This document shows positions 19,960-32,644 of a stretch of 64,000 bases of DNA, piece by piece; position 1 is the first letter of the stretch, and each line of letters opens with the position of its first letter. Location: the NCBI RefSeq assembly GCF_019703515.2, contig NC_059379.1, positions 21,323,380 to 21,387,379 of the forward strand, in the 5' to 3' direction. Below the pieces are notes generated by a model. It worked only from the letters and a program-made list of their open reading frames with translations, ran no database searches and was not told where the DNA came from. This DNA is from Myxocyprinus asiaticus. Its lineage: Eukaryota > Chordata > Actinopteri > Cypriniformes > Catostomidae. The position numbers were made by a program, and so were the translations under genes.

Positions 19960-21775
19960 AAATGTAGTCTGGCATAATAGCTTTGGGAAACCACATGGGG
20001 GTGATTAATAAAAGACACGTTGATGCGTTGCAGGTGGCAGTCCAAAATTTAGGATCTTGTCACCATACACAAAAAAAGTTACTGTACTTCTGTACTTACT
20101 GTACTTTTAGATTTTTGTACTTCAAGAATGAACAAAGTGACATCATTGAGTTTGCAGGTTAGTGTACAAAACTAGTATAACTGCGCAAACCAAACGATTT
20201 GAAATGGTGACGTTAATTATGCAATTTCTCTATGCCTTGATTAATTCTTATTCATTCAAGCTGTCAAACCACAAAAAGACATGTTTGGTACTGAAAATAC
20301 ATTGTGTAGACTATATGAAAGGTACATATATACAATATATCATCCAGTGATGGCTAGAGTAAATAATCTACAGTATGCCCTCTGATAATAATTAAGGTCG
20401 AATTTAATGGAAAATTATGCGAGTCGCACTGCAGAATTTTAAGCAATCCTCCAGAGTCATAGCGGGTGCCACCATCAGACGGTGAGCGGCGGTGTGCGTA
20501 CCTTCAGAGAAAATAGTTGTTTCTAATTTTAGAATGTGCAAGATGTGTCCAATGTGTGACCCCCTTTAAGTTACCCTGCCGATCAACTTTACCAACTTTA
20601 GGCACTTTACCAAAGTTGTGTTGAGAAATATGTACGAAGAGACAAAAACTATTGTGCAATGAGCAGCCCTAGTTATATTTGGAAAAAAATACAGATGTAG
20701 ATCGATAATCATCTGAAAAAAATCAGATTATCAATGCTTGAAAAAGGCATCAATGCCAAGTCTAGCAAATATATTCAGTGCAATACTAACAGTTTAGCAA
20801 AATCTCTACCTTGTCACATTTCTACAGCTGAACAGTGCATACTTAGACATACTCTCTTTCAACGCCTTCTTTTGAAAACCCTTCCACCGATTACAAATTA
20901 CTGTAATCACTGTTACCTGTACAGGTAGGAGCAGTTCCTGTAGGAGGGATTGGGGTCACCAGTTGGGAGCAAATCTGAAATTCCAACCAGTGCATGATAG
21001 CTTTCAACTTTAACCCAGATGAAATACCAACAGCAGGAAGATAAGTAAGCCAGTGAGTAGTGGGTTACCCTGCTTCCATTTCCTTACACGGCCTTAAGAA
21101 TGACAAGCTCTGGCCAGATTCTCATCCAACAAATGTATTAATTTATTTCTCCTAAAAAAAACCCAATGTTATTCTTTGTCATATCTTGCATTTTGCAAAT
21201 GCCTAATTAACATAAAAATTCTCATAAGAATAATTTATCCCTGCAAACATGTTAGTAATAGCTCTGGAGCTGTTGGGCCTGCATTCCTTCCTGAGTTATA
21301 AGTTCCTTCCTGTGTTAATATGTTAATTCTTGCTATTTAACATCCTTTGGTAATATAATTTCCTTGCTTAATTAAACAAAACATAAGCTGATTTAACCAT
21401 GGAATGTATAGCAATAGTATAGCTAGGGTGGTTGAGGTTTTAGAAAGTTCTAGATCTTACACAGATGGTGGTATTTTCATGCCAAGTGTAGTGACATGCT
21501 GAGGAAAAGTTAAGTCACACATTTTTCAGCTCACAGTAGAAGGCTTGACGAGACATTTGATGAATTAGACTGTCTGGGTAGTCTTGTCCTGACCGAAAAT
21601 GTCAAAGTGGATATGAACGTATGACAAAAGCAATGGGTAAAAAAAAAAAAAAATAATTATTTAATTTATATACTTATTTTATTTGTTCTAGCAACTCACA
21701 GAATCACAGACTAGTAGATTTGGAAAATATGATGTTTTGCACATTGTTATTTTTATATTAATGGACCAAGGATTT
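19960..21775. other. Unclassified stretch
   Basis: No gene is recognised. It is AT-rich with short open frames only. 20400-20510 is locally more GC-rich (gcgagtcgcactgcag, gtgagcggcggtgtgcg) without an identifiable feature. Confidence 0.5.
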
Positions 21776-22491
21776 TTGTTCACACAAAAAGGAAAATTCT
21801 CTAATCAGTTACTCACCTTCATGCCATCCCAGATGTATATGCCTTTCTTTGTTCTGCTGAACACATTTGAAGAAAAATAGAAAAATATCTTAGCTCAGTA
21901 GGTCCTTAAAAGTGGATGGTGGTCAAACCTTTGAAGCTCCAAAAATTACAGTCAGCATAAACATCATCCATGCGACTCCAGTGGATAATTGAATGCCCTC
22001 TAAAGTGATATGATCACTGTTGGTGTGAAAAAGATTTTTAACTGTAAATCATCGCTTCTGGTCAGCAGCAGTATGCAGTAATCGCGTTGGCATGAACTGA
22101 CACACCCGTTACGTCCGAAACATGCCAACGAGAATACGTCACACGAGAGACCGCATGAACCCAACCCTCTCGTGACGTGATCGGGCATACTGCTGCTGAC
22201 CGGAAATGATTTGATTTATAGATTTACTAATGGACACTTACTGTAAATATTTTATTTTTTTTTTCACACCAAAATGGATCAGTTCGCTTCAGAAGATATT
22301 AATTTAACCACTGGAGTCATATGAATGACGTTTATGCTGACTGTGATTTTTGGAGCTTCAGAAGTCTGATCACCATCCACTTGCTTTTTAACGACCTGAA
22401 GCTGAAGAAAGAATGTCATATACATCTGTGATGGCATGATGGTGAGTAAATGATGAGAGAATTTTCATTTTTGGGTGAACTATCCTTTTAT
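21776..22491. mobile_element. Foldback MITE, TTAA family (diverged)
   Basis: Left gttactcaccttcatgccat and right ggcatgatggtgagtaaatg are inverted. The arms continue through the agtaggtcctt/acgacctgaa region and inner tctggtcagcagcagtatgc / gcatactgctgctgaccgg arms. The central 22080-22190 is CpG-rich. The outer termini are decayed (gaactatcctttta at right), so the TTAA duplication is not clear. Confidence 0.75.
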
Positions 22492-22559
22492 GTTGATTGT
22501 AATGTTGCTGAAATGTTTCTGTTATATCTGTGAAGTTATTTGAACAGCCTGATATCATG

Positions 22560-22965
22560 AAAATTAATTTACCATGACAACATTTTTGCAAAACGAAATT
22601 CGTGCCTCATTACACGTTTTGCAACACATTTTGGGGTGCTAAAAGCAAGTGAAATGGTGTCGTAATCAGACAAGGTTTTAAAGGTGAATGTTAGAGGTTT
22701 TACTGAGTAAAATGTACCTCCCCAACCTAAAACTTTAACCTAAACCTAACCAATAGTGTCCTCATAGCAAATGAAAGGTAGCCTAAACAAAACAGACATC
22801 CTTACCCTAAACCAACACCTAGCCTAAACCTAACCTTTAGTGTTGTAAAAGGAAATGCGAAAGCACATTTTCTGAAGCAACCACAACATTTTGTGTTTCT
22901 TCTATGACTCTTTCGTCTCATGTGTCAACTTGCATGCTTGGCTGGGCATGAGCCGTGGTCTTCCA
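22560..22965. repeat. Dispersed repeat, copy 1 (cctaaacctaac-rich)
   Basis: Shares order and phrases with 61030-61350: catgaaaattaa...cgt, caacatttttg, accctaaacc, taacctatagtgt / taaccaatagtgt, tgactctttcgtctcatgtg / gacactttcggctcatgtg. No coding capacity. Family not named. Confidence 0.6.
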
Positions 22966-24365
22966 AGTTTGGTGAGCTATCGCACAAGCTAATCATGTTG
23001 GAATTGGTGTGTAAATGTAGGTGGGTCTGTGATACAAGTGTTAAAATGTTTTGTTTTTCAAATAGTGTTTAGAGTAAAAGTGTTTTGATATCATAACATA
23101 AAAATTTAGTTTTGTAATTAAATTTTGACATCTTTATAAAGTCAAAATCAGCCATTGTACTAATGATTTGTGTGAAAGTTATTAAAACGCACAGTTCTTG
23201 TAGCGCTTCTAGTGTTAATTTTACCAGAAAACTGCAGTAAAACGTAATACGTGGCACATAAAACTCACTTAGCAAAAAATGTGGTTATAGTAACGTTCAT
23301 TCTGTGAGACTAGGTTGCATTTGGAACACAGTTCCAGAGTCCTGTCATGTAGCAAAACTCTCCAGTGTATCCTACAAAGAGGTTTTCCAGGCTTCAGTCT
23401 TAGTCTATTTTTCCTGAAAGTGAAAATGCTTTCTTGCTCTTTACGTGCCTTTGGAAATCTGTGGGTTTTCAAAAACGTCATGGTGCTACACGTTACCTCT
23501 GTCAAATATCAAAACCAAAAGCAAACCTTCCGTTGCTGTGACAACAAAGCAGGATATGAAACCACCATGCCGCAGGAAAGAGAGGGCTTCCTCTGTGTGC
23601 ACATAACGTTTTAATAGAGGTGTTTCAGGGGTGTGCCAGTGTTTCCAATCAACCTTTTTTAACCAGTAGCACACCAACTTTGTATAAGCTGCCTTGAAAT
23701 TAGAAAATAAAAAGGTGCAGTACATGAGTTACAAATGTGTAACTGATACTATGCTGACCAGTGCTTTTTATTGCTTACGTATCATCTTCCATTGACTTTC
23801 CAGGGTATGAGAAAGCAACATCTCACTTTTCACAATGATTATTGTTCCACCTTCAGCACATTGTATTGTCGCCACTACTGCTGTCTTGCCTAATGTTGGA
23901 CTTGCATTTGAACATAAAAGCTTTTTGTTTGCCAAAGAGAACTAAGAATTACTGTTCAAAGAAGGATGTTGTCCTTGACTGCCTGTTATTCTGACCTCTA
24001 TTTAAAGGAACTTTCATACTCTTTATTAGGTCTTTGACTTGACACATGGTCTGGCTGCCATTACTGGGCAGATTATCCAAAGCCTGTGCCGAGCCTCACC
24101 CATTCACATTGGCACATGTGTATGTATTCATGTGTAAGTGAGAGTATGTTTACATGTGCAGTTATAATCGAGCTTCATCAAGTTTTTGCATAGTCAAGCT
24201 ACAGACTCTGTCCAAGTATACATGACACAATATGTATTGAATATTTTAAGGAAGGATGACAAATAGGCAGGTTGTATTTATAGCACTTTTTGAATGATAT
24301 AATATTCTGGTTTTCAGGCTTAGATTTAGCAATCTTTATTAAATGATTTTTAAAAACTTAATCCA
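22966..24365. other. Unclassified stretch
   Basis: Open frames of 60-100 codons overlap on both strands at 23269-23725, without domains or splice context. I see no supported gene. Confidence 0.5.
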
Positions 24366-24369
24366 GAAA

Positions 24370-24430
24370 GGCAAGTTTATTTATATAGCGCACTTCATAA
24401 TCAATGGTAACTTAAAGTGCAAAAAATAAA
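24370..24430. repeat. Short fragment of a fish repeat (tttatttatatagcgca)
   Basis: Contains ggcaagtttatttatatagc followed by a cacttcataatcaatgg-type phrase, which I remember as a widespread teleost repeat. No boundaries are visible. Confidence 0.4.
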
Positions 24431-24958
24431 GACATGTTAAAGTCCATTCTAAAATCATTTTAGAAGAAAAATATAATAAAGAATATAAAAAGGTTATTTT
24501 AAAAATGTATAGAATTATAAAGGACATAAAGTGAAATAAAATTTGTGCAGTCATGTATTTTGGGCATGTAGGTGCTCCTCAGGTTGGGAGTCCTGCAGTA
24601 AGGTGCTGCTTGCAACCGGTATGGCCCAGGCTAGCGTAGACAGCGAGTGGTGTGTCTGCTGCCAGGCGGAGTGCTGTTTGTCTGGGCAGAACACGCCAGA
24701 GTGAAGCTGGCTGAGCTCCCAAAGGAGAAGCACTTTGCTAATCAGATCCTCTTCAGCACAGGCTTTGCATTGCAGCACAATGGGTCTCTCTCCCGGGCAT
24801 GTGCTGTGCTGTTGTAAGGATTTCCTTCTCTGGGCCAGCTTCGCCCAGATTAGAGGAAATTGATTTAACTAAGTGGCTCAGTAGGTGACATCCATACTGA
24901 GGCATTTATAAAGGATTATTCTTTTCCTAAAAAGACAGGACAAAATGCAGGATCAGTC
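24431..24958. other. Unclassified, locally GC-richer block
   Basis: 24560-24850 is more GC-rich than its surroundings, with a 75-codon minus-strand frame (24551-24778) lacking domains. It could be a conserved non-coding block; nothing more can be supported. Confidence 0.4.
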
Positions 24959-24960
24959 TA

Positions 24961-26516
24961 CACTGCGTGCCCAATTATTAGGCAAGTGAGTATTCTGATC
25001 TTATCATTATTTCCATGCACATTTTCCAACTCCAAACCATGTAAACTTGAATGCTTATTGGATTCAATCATTTTTAGGTGGTATGTATTTGTGTAATGAG
25101 GGAGGGTGTGGCAAAAGTGACTAACACCTTATATCAAGGTGTGTATAATTATTAGGCAGCTTCATTACTTCAGGTAAAATGGGCCAAAAAAGAGATTTAA
25201 CTGACACTGAAAAGTCAAATATTGTAAAATGCTTTTCAGACGGATGCAACACTCTTGAAATAGCTAAACTGTTGAGGCTTGACCACCGGACAATCAAACG
25301 TTTTGTGCGAATAGTCAACTGGGGCACAAAAAACGCATGGAGAAGAAAAGGCACAAATTAACTGCAAAAGACTTGAAGAATTAAACGTAAAGCTACCAGG
25401 AGCCCATTATCCTCCAATGCTACCATATTCCAGAACTGCAACCTACCTGGAGTGTTCAGAAGTACAAGGTGCCAAGTGTTCAGAGACATGGCCAAGGTCA
25501 AGAAGGCTGAAACACGACTACCACTGAATATATTCACAAGTTGAAGTGTCAAGATTGGGCAAAGGAATACATGAAGACAGATTTTTCAAAGATTTTATGG
25601 ACAGATGAAATGAGAGTGACTCTTGATGGACCAGATGGATGGGCCCGTGGCTGGATCACTAATGGACACAGGGCACCACTTCGAGTCAGGTGCCATCAAG
25701 GTGGAGGAGGGGTACTGGTATGGGCTGCTATCATTAAGGATGAGGTAGTTGGACCTTTTCGAGTTGAAGATGGACTGAAACTCAACTCTCAAACCTACTG
25801 CCAGTTTCTGGAAAGTACTTTTGTCAAGCAGTGGTACAGGAAGAAGTCCTCAGCATTCAAGAAGGCCATGATCTTTATGCAGGACAATGCTCCATCATAT
25901 GCATCCAAGTACTCCACTGCTTAGTTAGCCAGCAAGGGCCTCAAAGATGCCCAAATAATGACTTGGCCCCCTTCCTCACCTGACTTAAATCCTACTGAGA
26001 ACATTTGGGCCCTTCTCAAATGTGAGATTTACAGTGAGGGAAGACAGTACACCTCTTTGAACAGCATTTGGGAGGCTGTGGTTGCTGCTTCAGCGAAAGT
26101 TGATCATGAACAGATCAAGAAACTGACAGACTCCATGGATGGAAGGCTCATAGCAGTTATTGAAAAGAAGGGTGGCTATATTGGTCACTGAATATTTTTG
26201 AAAGGCCAAAGATGTTATTTAATTGTCATTTTGTGTTACTTATTTGTTGTACCTACTCTAAATATTGAGAATAATCAATTGAGTTGGGAGGAATTCTTTT
26301 TGTAATTTAGTTGCCTAATAATTGTGGACACTAATTGTTGCCTAATAATTGTACACACTTATATATTCCCCTGAGAAGACAAAACTCACTTTTTCTTTGT
26401 TAAACATTCAGGCTTGAGGTTCAATAACATTTTGGATTGAGTGAGAGCATTGTGTTTGTTCAACAATAAAATGAATCCTGAGGAATACAGTTTGCCTAAT
26501 AATTGGGCACGCAGTG
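24961..26516 (+). mobile_element. Tc1/mariner element with broken transposase (DD37E)
   Basis: Ends cactgcgtgcccaattatta and, reverse-complemented, the same sequence, flanked by TA (24959-24960, 26517-26518). Inner motifs taattattaggc recur near both ends (around 25147 and 26327-26345). The outer 25-30 bases match nearly perfectly, so boundaries are secure. The single gene is disrupted. Confidence 0.92.
25179..26191 (+). pseudogene. Tc1-like transposase, DD37E, frameshifted
   Basis: It starts MGQKRDLTDTEKSNIVKCFS with a helix-turn-helix segment (NTLEIAKLLRLDHRTIKRFV). After about 55 codons the frame shifts, and decayed codons bridge to 25541. There the second frame resumes (WAKEYMKTDFSKILWTDEMR) with the first catalytic D. 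The second D is in FMQDNAPSYA. A TAG at 25922-25924 interrupts the same frame. The last acidic residue is E in NPTENIW. Counting the stop as a residue, 37 residues separate the last two, matching DD37E Tc1-like families known from fish. It ends at 26191 (EKKGGYIGH). At least one frameshift and one stop make it non-functional. Confidence 0.9.
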
Positions 26517-26518
26517 TA

Positions 26519-26864
26519 TTAGGGTGCATTCATTTAGGATGTGTAAATTTAGTCAAAAACAGTTGAACAGAATGCAGTGCGATGGAACGGATTAAAGGGA
26601 CACCAAGACGAGTTTTTAAAAGTTATTTTAAACTATACAAAATCTTAAACGCAATTCTCATTGTGCAAGACACTCATAAAACAGTGCATGTCATGATGCA
26701 ATGGCGAATGAAGTCAGTCTGCATTTGTATGGATGAAGCAGTGGTGCTTTAGTGGACCAACTTAATGAAAGCACCAATGAAAAAGCAAGACAAAACTAGT
26801 CAACCTCACTCAACAACAAGTCGATCATCACATCCCATCCATTCTTGGGCAGAGGGTACTTTGG
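26519..26864. other. Unclassified stretch
   Basis: No gene is visible. 26525-26600 resembles, by phrase order (gaacagaatgcagtgcgatg), a region near 9830-9880 and may be a decayed repeat. Confidence 0.4.
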
Positions 26865-26872
26865 GTGTGGTA

Positions 26873-26935
26873 TAGAGGTCGACCAATATATCGGTTTTAC
26901 CACTATCTGCAAAATCCATGGTCGGTCGACCTCTA
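26873..26935. mobile_element. 63-bp minimal hAT-type MITE
   Basis: tagaggtcgacca... and ...tggtcggtcgacctcta are inverted ends with only about 30 bases between them. GTGTGGTA occurs directly on both sides (26865-26872, 26936-26943), a perfect 8-bp duplication. It is essentially two termini and no body. Confidence 0.9.
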
Positions 26936-26943
26936 GTGTGGTA

Positions 26944-28062
26944 TGTAAACTTGCCTTTGTTTTGCCTCTTGATTGCTCGCTAGCCTCATCACAAAGACTC
27001 TCTTTTAGTACGTACACATACTACATACTATGAGCTGAACAGCACTGTGTGTGTGTGTAACTGAGACAGAAAAACAAAGAGAGTAAGTTAGAGTTCTATA
27101 ATGATAGTATAAAGTTATAAAGAAGATAAAGCAGCTATAGATAGGCAAAGAGTGATAAGCACATCGTTGGCAGACCACAAAGCGAGAGCAGCAGCAGCCG
27201 TCTGGCTGTTCGGGTTGAGTCCACAGGCTCAGTGCCACCACTAAATTTCCCTCTCAATGAGTTTTAATTAAATTCACAATACCCAATTAAGTGAAAAATG
27301 CCTCTGCGTTCCTCTCCTAAGGTCACTGACCTGAACTGAGCGCCATCGGGAAGCAATGCGTGGATTGGTGAGGGGTAACGGCAGTGATGGGAATGGGGTA
27401 GGGGGATAAATTAATAATGCAGATATGCATGTAACTGCGAGGCAAAGGGTATGTATGTTAGTTAATCCCTACTGACTCTCAGGATTTGGTTAATGAGGTA
27501 CATAATTACATATACAGCACAATGTGATTAGCCCTCAAATGGAGACATGGGTCAGTGTCGAGTGGAATAGGGCGATGTGCAGTGTGATCTTTTGGAGCCA
27601 CAACAGGTGGCTGCTTCTGTGTGTGAGCGCATGTGTGACATCTCTGTTTATATAAAATGCCCTCCATACATCTGTTGAGTTATGCAGTCTCTATCACTAT
27701 GACAGCAGCCCAGGGAGGTTGAATGCATGAGGGTGATGGAAGCACAGTGCATTCTGGGTTATTGAGGGTTGGGAGGACAAAATAGCTCCTTCGATCTACT
27801 AAGAAGCAGTTAAAAGCAAAATGACCCAAACTCAAGAATTTTCTCAGGTTCTAAGTGATATTTAAAGGGTTAGTTCTTTAAAAAACTTAAATTCTCACCT
27901 TCATATTATAGGTTCTAAATTCCTCTGAGTGCCCCCCCCCCCCCCCGCCCCCGAGTGAGTTTTTCCTTGTGTAAACAATCAAAGTCACGTGAAACATCAC
28001 AGCCAGCACATTAGAGGGGGCAGAATGTAGATGAGTAATTTATTGAATTCTTGATTTCTTGT
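26944..28062. other. Unclassified stretch with poly-C
   Basis: No gene is supported. A C-rich homopolymer tract lies at 27932-27952. 27245-27560 is a candidate conserved non-coding region, listed separately. Confidence 0.5.
27245..27560. promoter_or_regulatory. Candidate conserved non-coding element
   Basis: Homeodomain-type and octamer-like sites are dense (gttttaattaaattcacaat, cccaattaag, atgcagatatgcat, ggtaatgagg-type). It has no repeat relatives in the window and no open frame. Speculative: based on composition and motif clustering only. Confidence 0.22.
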
Positions 28063-28070
28063 CATTTGAA

Positions 28071-29195
28071 TAGGGATGCACGGCTCCGATACTGAAGCTT
28101 TTAGACGGATCGGGTATCGGTTCGACGAGCCCGATCCAAATCCGATGCTGTGTGTTCGTCATGTTCGTTACTGTCAAGCTCAGAAAATGACATAAAAGCC
28201 AAAGAACCATAAAAACACAATTAAAGTAGTTCATATGACTCGTGCATTTTATTCAAAGCCACTTGAAGACATGCAATAGCTCTGTGAATCACAAAAGGCT
28301 GTGTTTAATGAGTAAATATATAAAATGCACGCGCAGTTCCAGCGCATCAGTGAATGGCGCTGCTCTGTTTACACACACTCGTGGCTATTTTAAGCCTTCA
28401 CAGCGGTGCGCAATATTTGAGCGCTACTCACCAGCAACATCTCAGATATAGATGCTCAAAAGTTCGGTTCACCTATAATATGCATTTAGAATTTCACTGG
28501 AGGTGTTTTTTTTGTTTTTTTTTGTTTTTTTTTACCAGACTTAGAATAAGAAGCGAATTAAACTACTGTGAACTAGCCTACAGACAGACACACTTACAGG
28601 ACTTCCTGGAGAATTCAGAATGTCAAAATAAAAGTGTGAGGTTTTAAAAGTTAAAGTTGCACGATTGCGATATATTACAATATATTACTATTAAAATATA
28701 TTATTATTATTATTATAATTTGTTTACAAATTATAATAATATTTACATTGAATGGGTTCCAAAAAATAACTGTGTGAATGAAAAGTGAGCAGATATCTTA
28801 CAACTAAATTGAACAAAAAAGAGATCTGAATCCTTTAAAGGTCAGATACAAGTTGAAAAAATTTAGCAAAAAAAAAAAAAAATTCTTTTCTACTGATGAC
28901 TTATACTGGAATTACTGTTAATTTTGCTGCTACATTATCCAGTATATTAGTTAATAATAAAGTGTTTCTTTATAAGCTATACATTTATATTGAAATAATG
29001 TGTAGTTAGAGGTTTGTGTTTCTTTACATATTAAAGAGTACACCCAATTAGTTCCACACAATAATGTAAAGATATTCTAAACTGATTATGCAAAAAAACA
29101 ACACTGTATCAGATCGGGACCGGTATCGGCTGATACTGAGATTTCCGAAATCAGAATCGGATCAGAAGAGAAAAAGTGGTATCGGTGCATCCCTA
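28071..29195. mobile_element. Non-autonomous hAT element, 1.1 kb
   Basis: Starts tagggatgcacggctccg; the right end reverse-complemented is tagggatgcaccgatacc. Flanks CATTTGAA (28063-28070) and CATTTTAA (29196-29203) agree at 7 of 8. Subterminal tatcgg repeats occur at both sides (gatcgggtatcggttc, gaccggtatcggctga). Two 70-100 codon frames are chance; no transposase is seen. Confidence 0.88.
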
Positions 29196-29267
29196 CATTT
29201 TAAATAAAAAAAAAACTACATTAAAAAGTCTCCAAAATGTTTGGTCAAAATCACAATAAAAGAATAT

Positions 29268-30416
29268 GGGCCCTATTTTAAGAGTGCTAGTGTTAAGCAC
29301 AGTGCCATGCCTTAAGCATGAGTGCAAGTAGGCATGGCCATGAAGTTTTGGTATTTTCGTGCAAGCATGCACTAAGTCTAGGCGCAAGTGGCAAATGGGC
29401 TGGATAAAGTGCAATTTAATTCTGAGGTTTTCTCCAGGTACTGCACAAACTGCGCCCTATTATATAGGCCATTCCCTCAAGCACCAGCGAATATAAACAA
29501 AGTCAGCACATTCATAAGACGTTAGTAGTATAAATGGACTTTATACAATGAATCAGAAGAATTGAAAATTACATTCTTTTATGCATTAACTGCGTCCTTA
29601 ATGATTGTCAGGCATATTTTTATGAAAGTGACACGCTCCTTTTATACACATGGAAAACGTGATTCTCTTCAGAATTTGGATGTAGACTCCATGAAATTAC
29701 AGAGAATGTATGTATTATTAATCATTTTCATCTACTGACACACAAATCATGCCTAGTAATAACAGTGATTGTATCAGCAAGCACTTCACTTCTACTGGTC
29801 GGTTTTTATTATAAAAACTTAAATTGAAATAACACTTCTAAAGAAATGAAAATATAATCAAAATAACGAAGTGGTCAAAAAAATCATACCAATTCAAAAA
29901 CATTTTACTCTTTCCAACTTCTTCCACCGGCCCGTCTTGCAGTGACTTAAAAATCACTCTGCTACAACAGGTGGAAAAATACCAATACAAATTAGATCAT
30001 AAATACAATTGTAAATATAAACTTGATAACAATTGAAAAATAAAGCATGACCTATAGATAGTTTAACACAAATTTTTGATAATATATGATGTTTACAACT
30101 CATAATTTCATGTTCCACTTTATTTTTAGAGTTTGGACATGAACTTGGAATCTCCAAACTGCAAATGCAGGAACTGAGTTAAAATTTTGTGCTGAGTTAA
30201 GACTTGGTTTTCAAACGACTTAGCGCAATTACCTATTTCTCAGGAAAATAGTAAATTGCACTTTGTGCCACTTCATTAACATATTGTACAATACACCCAC
30301 AGTTTGCGTGCATACACCGACAATAGCGCAAACACTCCCACCCACTTGTGCTTTGCGCTGGCACGTAAATTGTGATTAGAATTAGTGCTCTCATTAAAAT
30401 TCTTGTTTCTCTTCTG
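29268..30416. repeat. Probable decayed DNA transposon
   Basis: The left phrase gggccctattttaagagtgc and a right side with gcgctggcacgtaaattgtg ... gagcactaattc-type inverted similarity recall a common fish repeat whose ends flank Gc/gcgca-rich stretches. Boundaries and target duplication are not resolved, and I find no transposase. Confidence 0.35.
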
Positions 30417-31062
30417 CCAAACATTAATCGGCACAGTAAGACACACCGTTGCCAAAAGAAACGGCAGCATTAAATGATTTATGACCTCCTGCTAATGGGC
30501 TATCATCATACAAGCCACCAAAACTCAACTGCTAATCAACAAACTAGCGAACATATAAACAACATCCAGCTGTCATGCACTAACTAACAAAGCCTGTCCT
30601 TTAACGAGAAGATAAAGTTCTAAATAAAGAATGAGAAGAATGGTAGAACACACTGTGTTTGAATGCAGTCTCTCAGGAAGGAAATCTACACTCACTCAGT
30701 TCCACAGGGAGAGATGATAATAATACTTTCATTATGTTTCATTTTGTTAAATCCTTGCAGAGTACTAAAAATGTGCTTTATGGTGCATTCTGTGGAATAA
30801 TGATCACTTCCAAGTAATGCTATCATTTATTATACAGTTACCTGTGTTGTCTGAAAATGTGTGCTTTGCGGCAATATACTCTAGTGAATCTAGTATTCAT
30901 GATTTTTCAGGCACTGTGCTAATTATATGGTATTTATCTTATTGTTAGCACATATTTACTCAGCCCAGTGAAATTCTGAAGTTATGATAGCTGAGTTTAT
31001 TGTTAAACTAATTTATTTCATTGTTTTATTATTGTAAACTTTCAAAGTGCAGGTTTTCCCTC
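30417..31062. other. Unclassified stretch
   Basis: No gene or recognised repeat; AT-rich. Confidence 0.5.
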
Positions 31063-31412
31063 CAGGGTTATTATAGGTTAGTTTTTTTAGTTTTAGTTTA
31101 GTCTTTCCAGTGTTTTCTAGTTCCAGTTTTGTTTTTTAGTATACTTAATTTTTTGTTTTGTTTTAGTATTTTAGTGCTGCCAAAGTTAGAAGATTAACTG
31201 ATAAAAAATAATATACTGTTTATCAGAAACTAAAATCATTTGTGTTCATTTTTATTAATTTTTTTTTTTAGTTGGGGTTGAAGTCATGAATTGTATTTTA
31301 ATATAGTTTCAGTTTGTCCAGTTAAGTTAGTTTTAATTTTTTTTCAGTTAACAAAAAAAATAATAATAAATTGAGCTTTTATTTTAGTTTTCATTAATGA
31401 TAATTACACTGG
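31063..31412. repeat. TTTAGTTTTAG-rich transposon-like repeat
   Basis: Left ccagggttattatagg and right, reverse-complemented, ccagtgtaattatcatt look like inverted ends. The interior is dominated by ttttagttttagt motifs on one side and the A-rich complement on the other. Fish genomes carry hAT-like MITEs of this composition as I recall. No matching target duplication was found. Confidence 0.45.
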
Positions 31413-32333
31413 ACTTTCCAAAGAATATGACTCTTTAGGCTCTTTCGGAACAGGCTACTGTTTATCTCAAAAGTTACTAGACTTGATGGAATGTCATCAC
31501 ACCCACACATTTATGTACACTAGCATTACAGAGAACACAGGAGAATCGCTGGTGTTTCCTTTAAAAGGGCAAGCACACACCGCAGTCTTTGTTGGTTTAG
31601 TTTAATGTAAGTTCACTTTAAGTGGGCTTTTCTGCGTTTGGCGATATAAAAATCTCTATTAAAGTGCAAGGTTAATTACATAGTCATATTTGATGGATGT
31701 TACCTCTGATATTGTACATTCACTGACATTGTTATGTTGTACCACCAGTTATGACGTCTCCCTGGTAACATGCCAGTGGTTTAATGCTGTGATGCTACCT
31801 GTCGGAGCATATGCGGGGGGTGTGGTTAAAAAACTGAAGAGATAAAAAGCAGGATATGGTAAGACATGAAAAGGCAAGTGTAACCACAGATTGTAAGACA
31901 AATGTTGCAGTATGGGGCGATAAAGCAGAGGCTTCTCACTGGGAGCTTAGTGCCCCGCAGTGGAACTCAGATTTTATTCAGCACGTTACAATCCTGTTAT
32001 TGCTGTTCTGAAGCTGCATTGCCCACATGAACACACACAAGGCCTGTGCACCGGCAACTTCTTGCAATATGTTTGCATTTAAAGGGACCTCTGTCTTTTT
32101 CATGATGATCGTTCCTTAGCAGCATCTACCTCTGAACCTGTTTGAATTAGAAAAAACAAGCCCTGATATTAACTGCTTCCAATATCAGCAGATTAAGACT
32201 GATATAGACCATTTCAAACATGTAAACAATAACAAAGGAATTAGAATGCAACTTTTCCTAAAGCACTTCCGGTATCATAAACGGATTCTTTAAATAAGGC
32301 TCAGAGTTAACATATGTGACAAGTCTCTTGTTC
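31413..32333. other. Unclassified stretch
   Basis: No gene is recognised. 31900-32110 is moderately GC-rich and unique in the window. Confidence 0.5.
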
Positions 32334-32644
32334 TGTTGTGGAGGAAGTGGGAGCCGGGCAAGCAATCCAAAGTAAATCTTTATTTTTAATACTTTTCAGC
32401 ATCCTCACACACTGTTTGCTTTTCAGCATAATGCAACTGAATGCACACATCAAAACTGCTGCATGCATCTCTCTCTCTCTCTCTCTCTCCTCCGGTGGTC
32501 TGGATTGCCTCTTTAATCCCTCTCCAGCTCTTACTGCAACACAGAACAACTATTAGAGATAATTTACCACAGGTGTAAATCCTTACCGTCCTTCCTCTTC
32601 TGGCCTCGCTCTCTACAGACGTCCACACCCCCATCTCCACAACA
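32334..32644 (-). repeat. Solo LTR-like element
   Basis: On the minus strand it runs from tgttgtggagatgggggtgt to ...cccacttcctccacaaca, a TG...CA block with AATAAA before its 3' end (taaaaataaagat). Start and layout match the solo LTR at 11042-11467, including a ggtaagg motif early on. Flanks do not show a clear 5-bp duplication, so it may be older. A CT run lies at 32470-32488. Confidence 0.55.

Noticed and set aside
24370..24430. TATA-like promoter (tttatttatatag)
   Set aside because: The phrase belongs to a widespread fish repeat as far as I recall, and no transcription unit follows.
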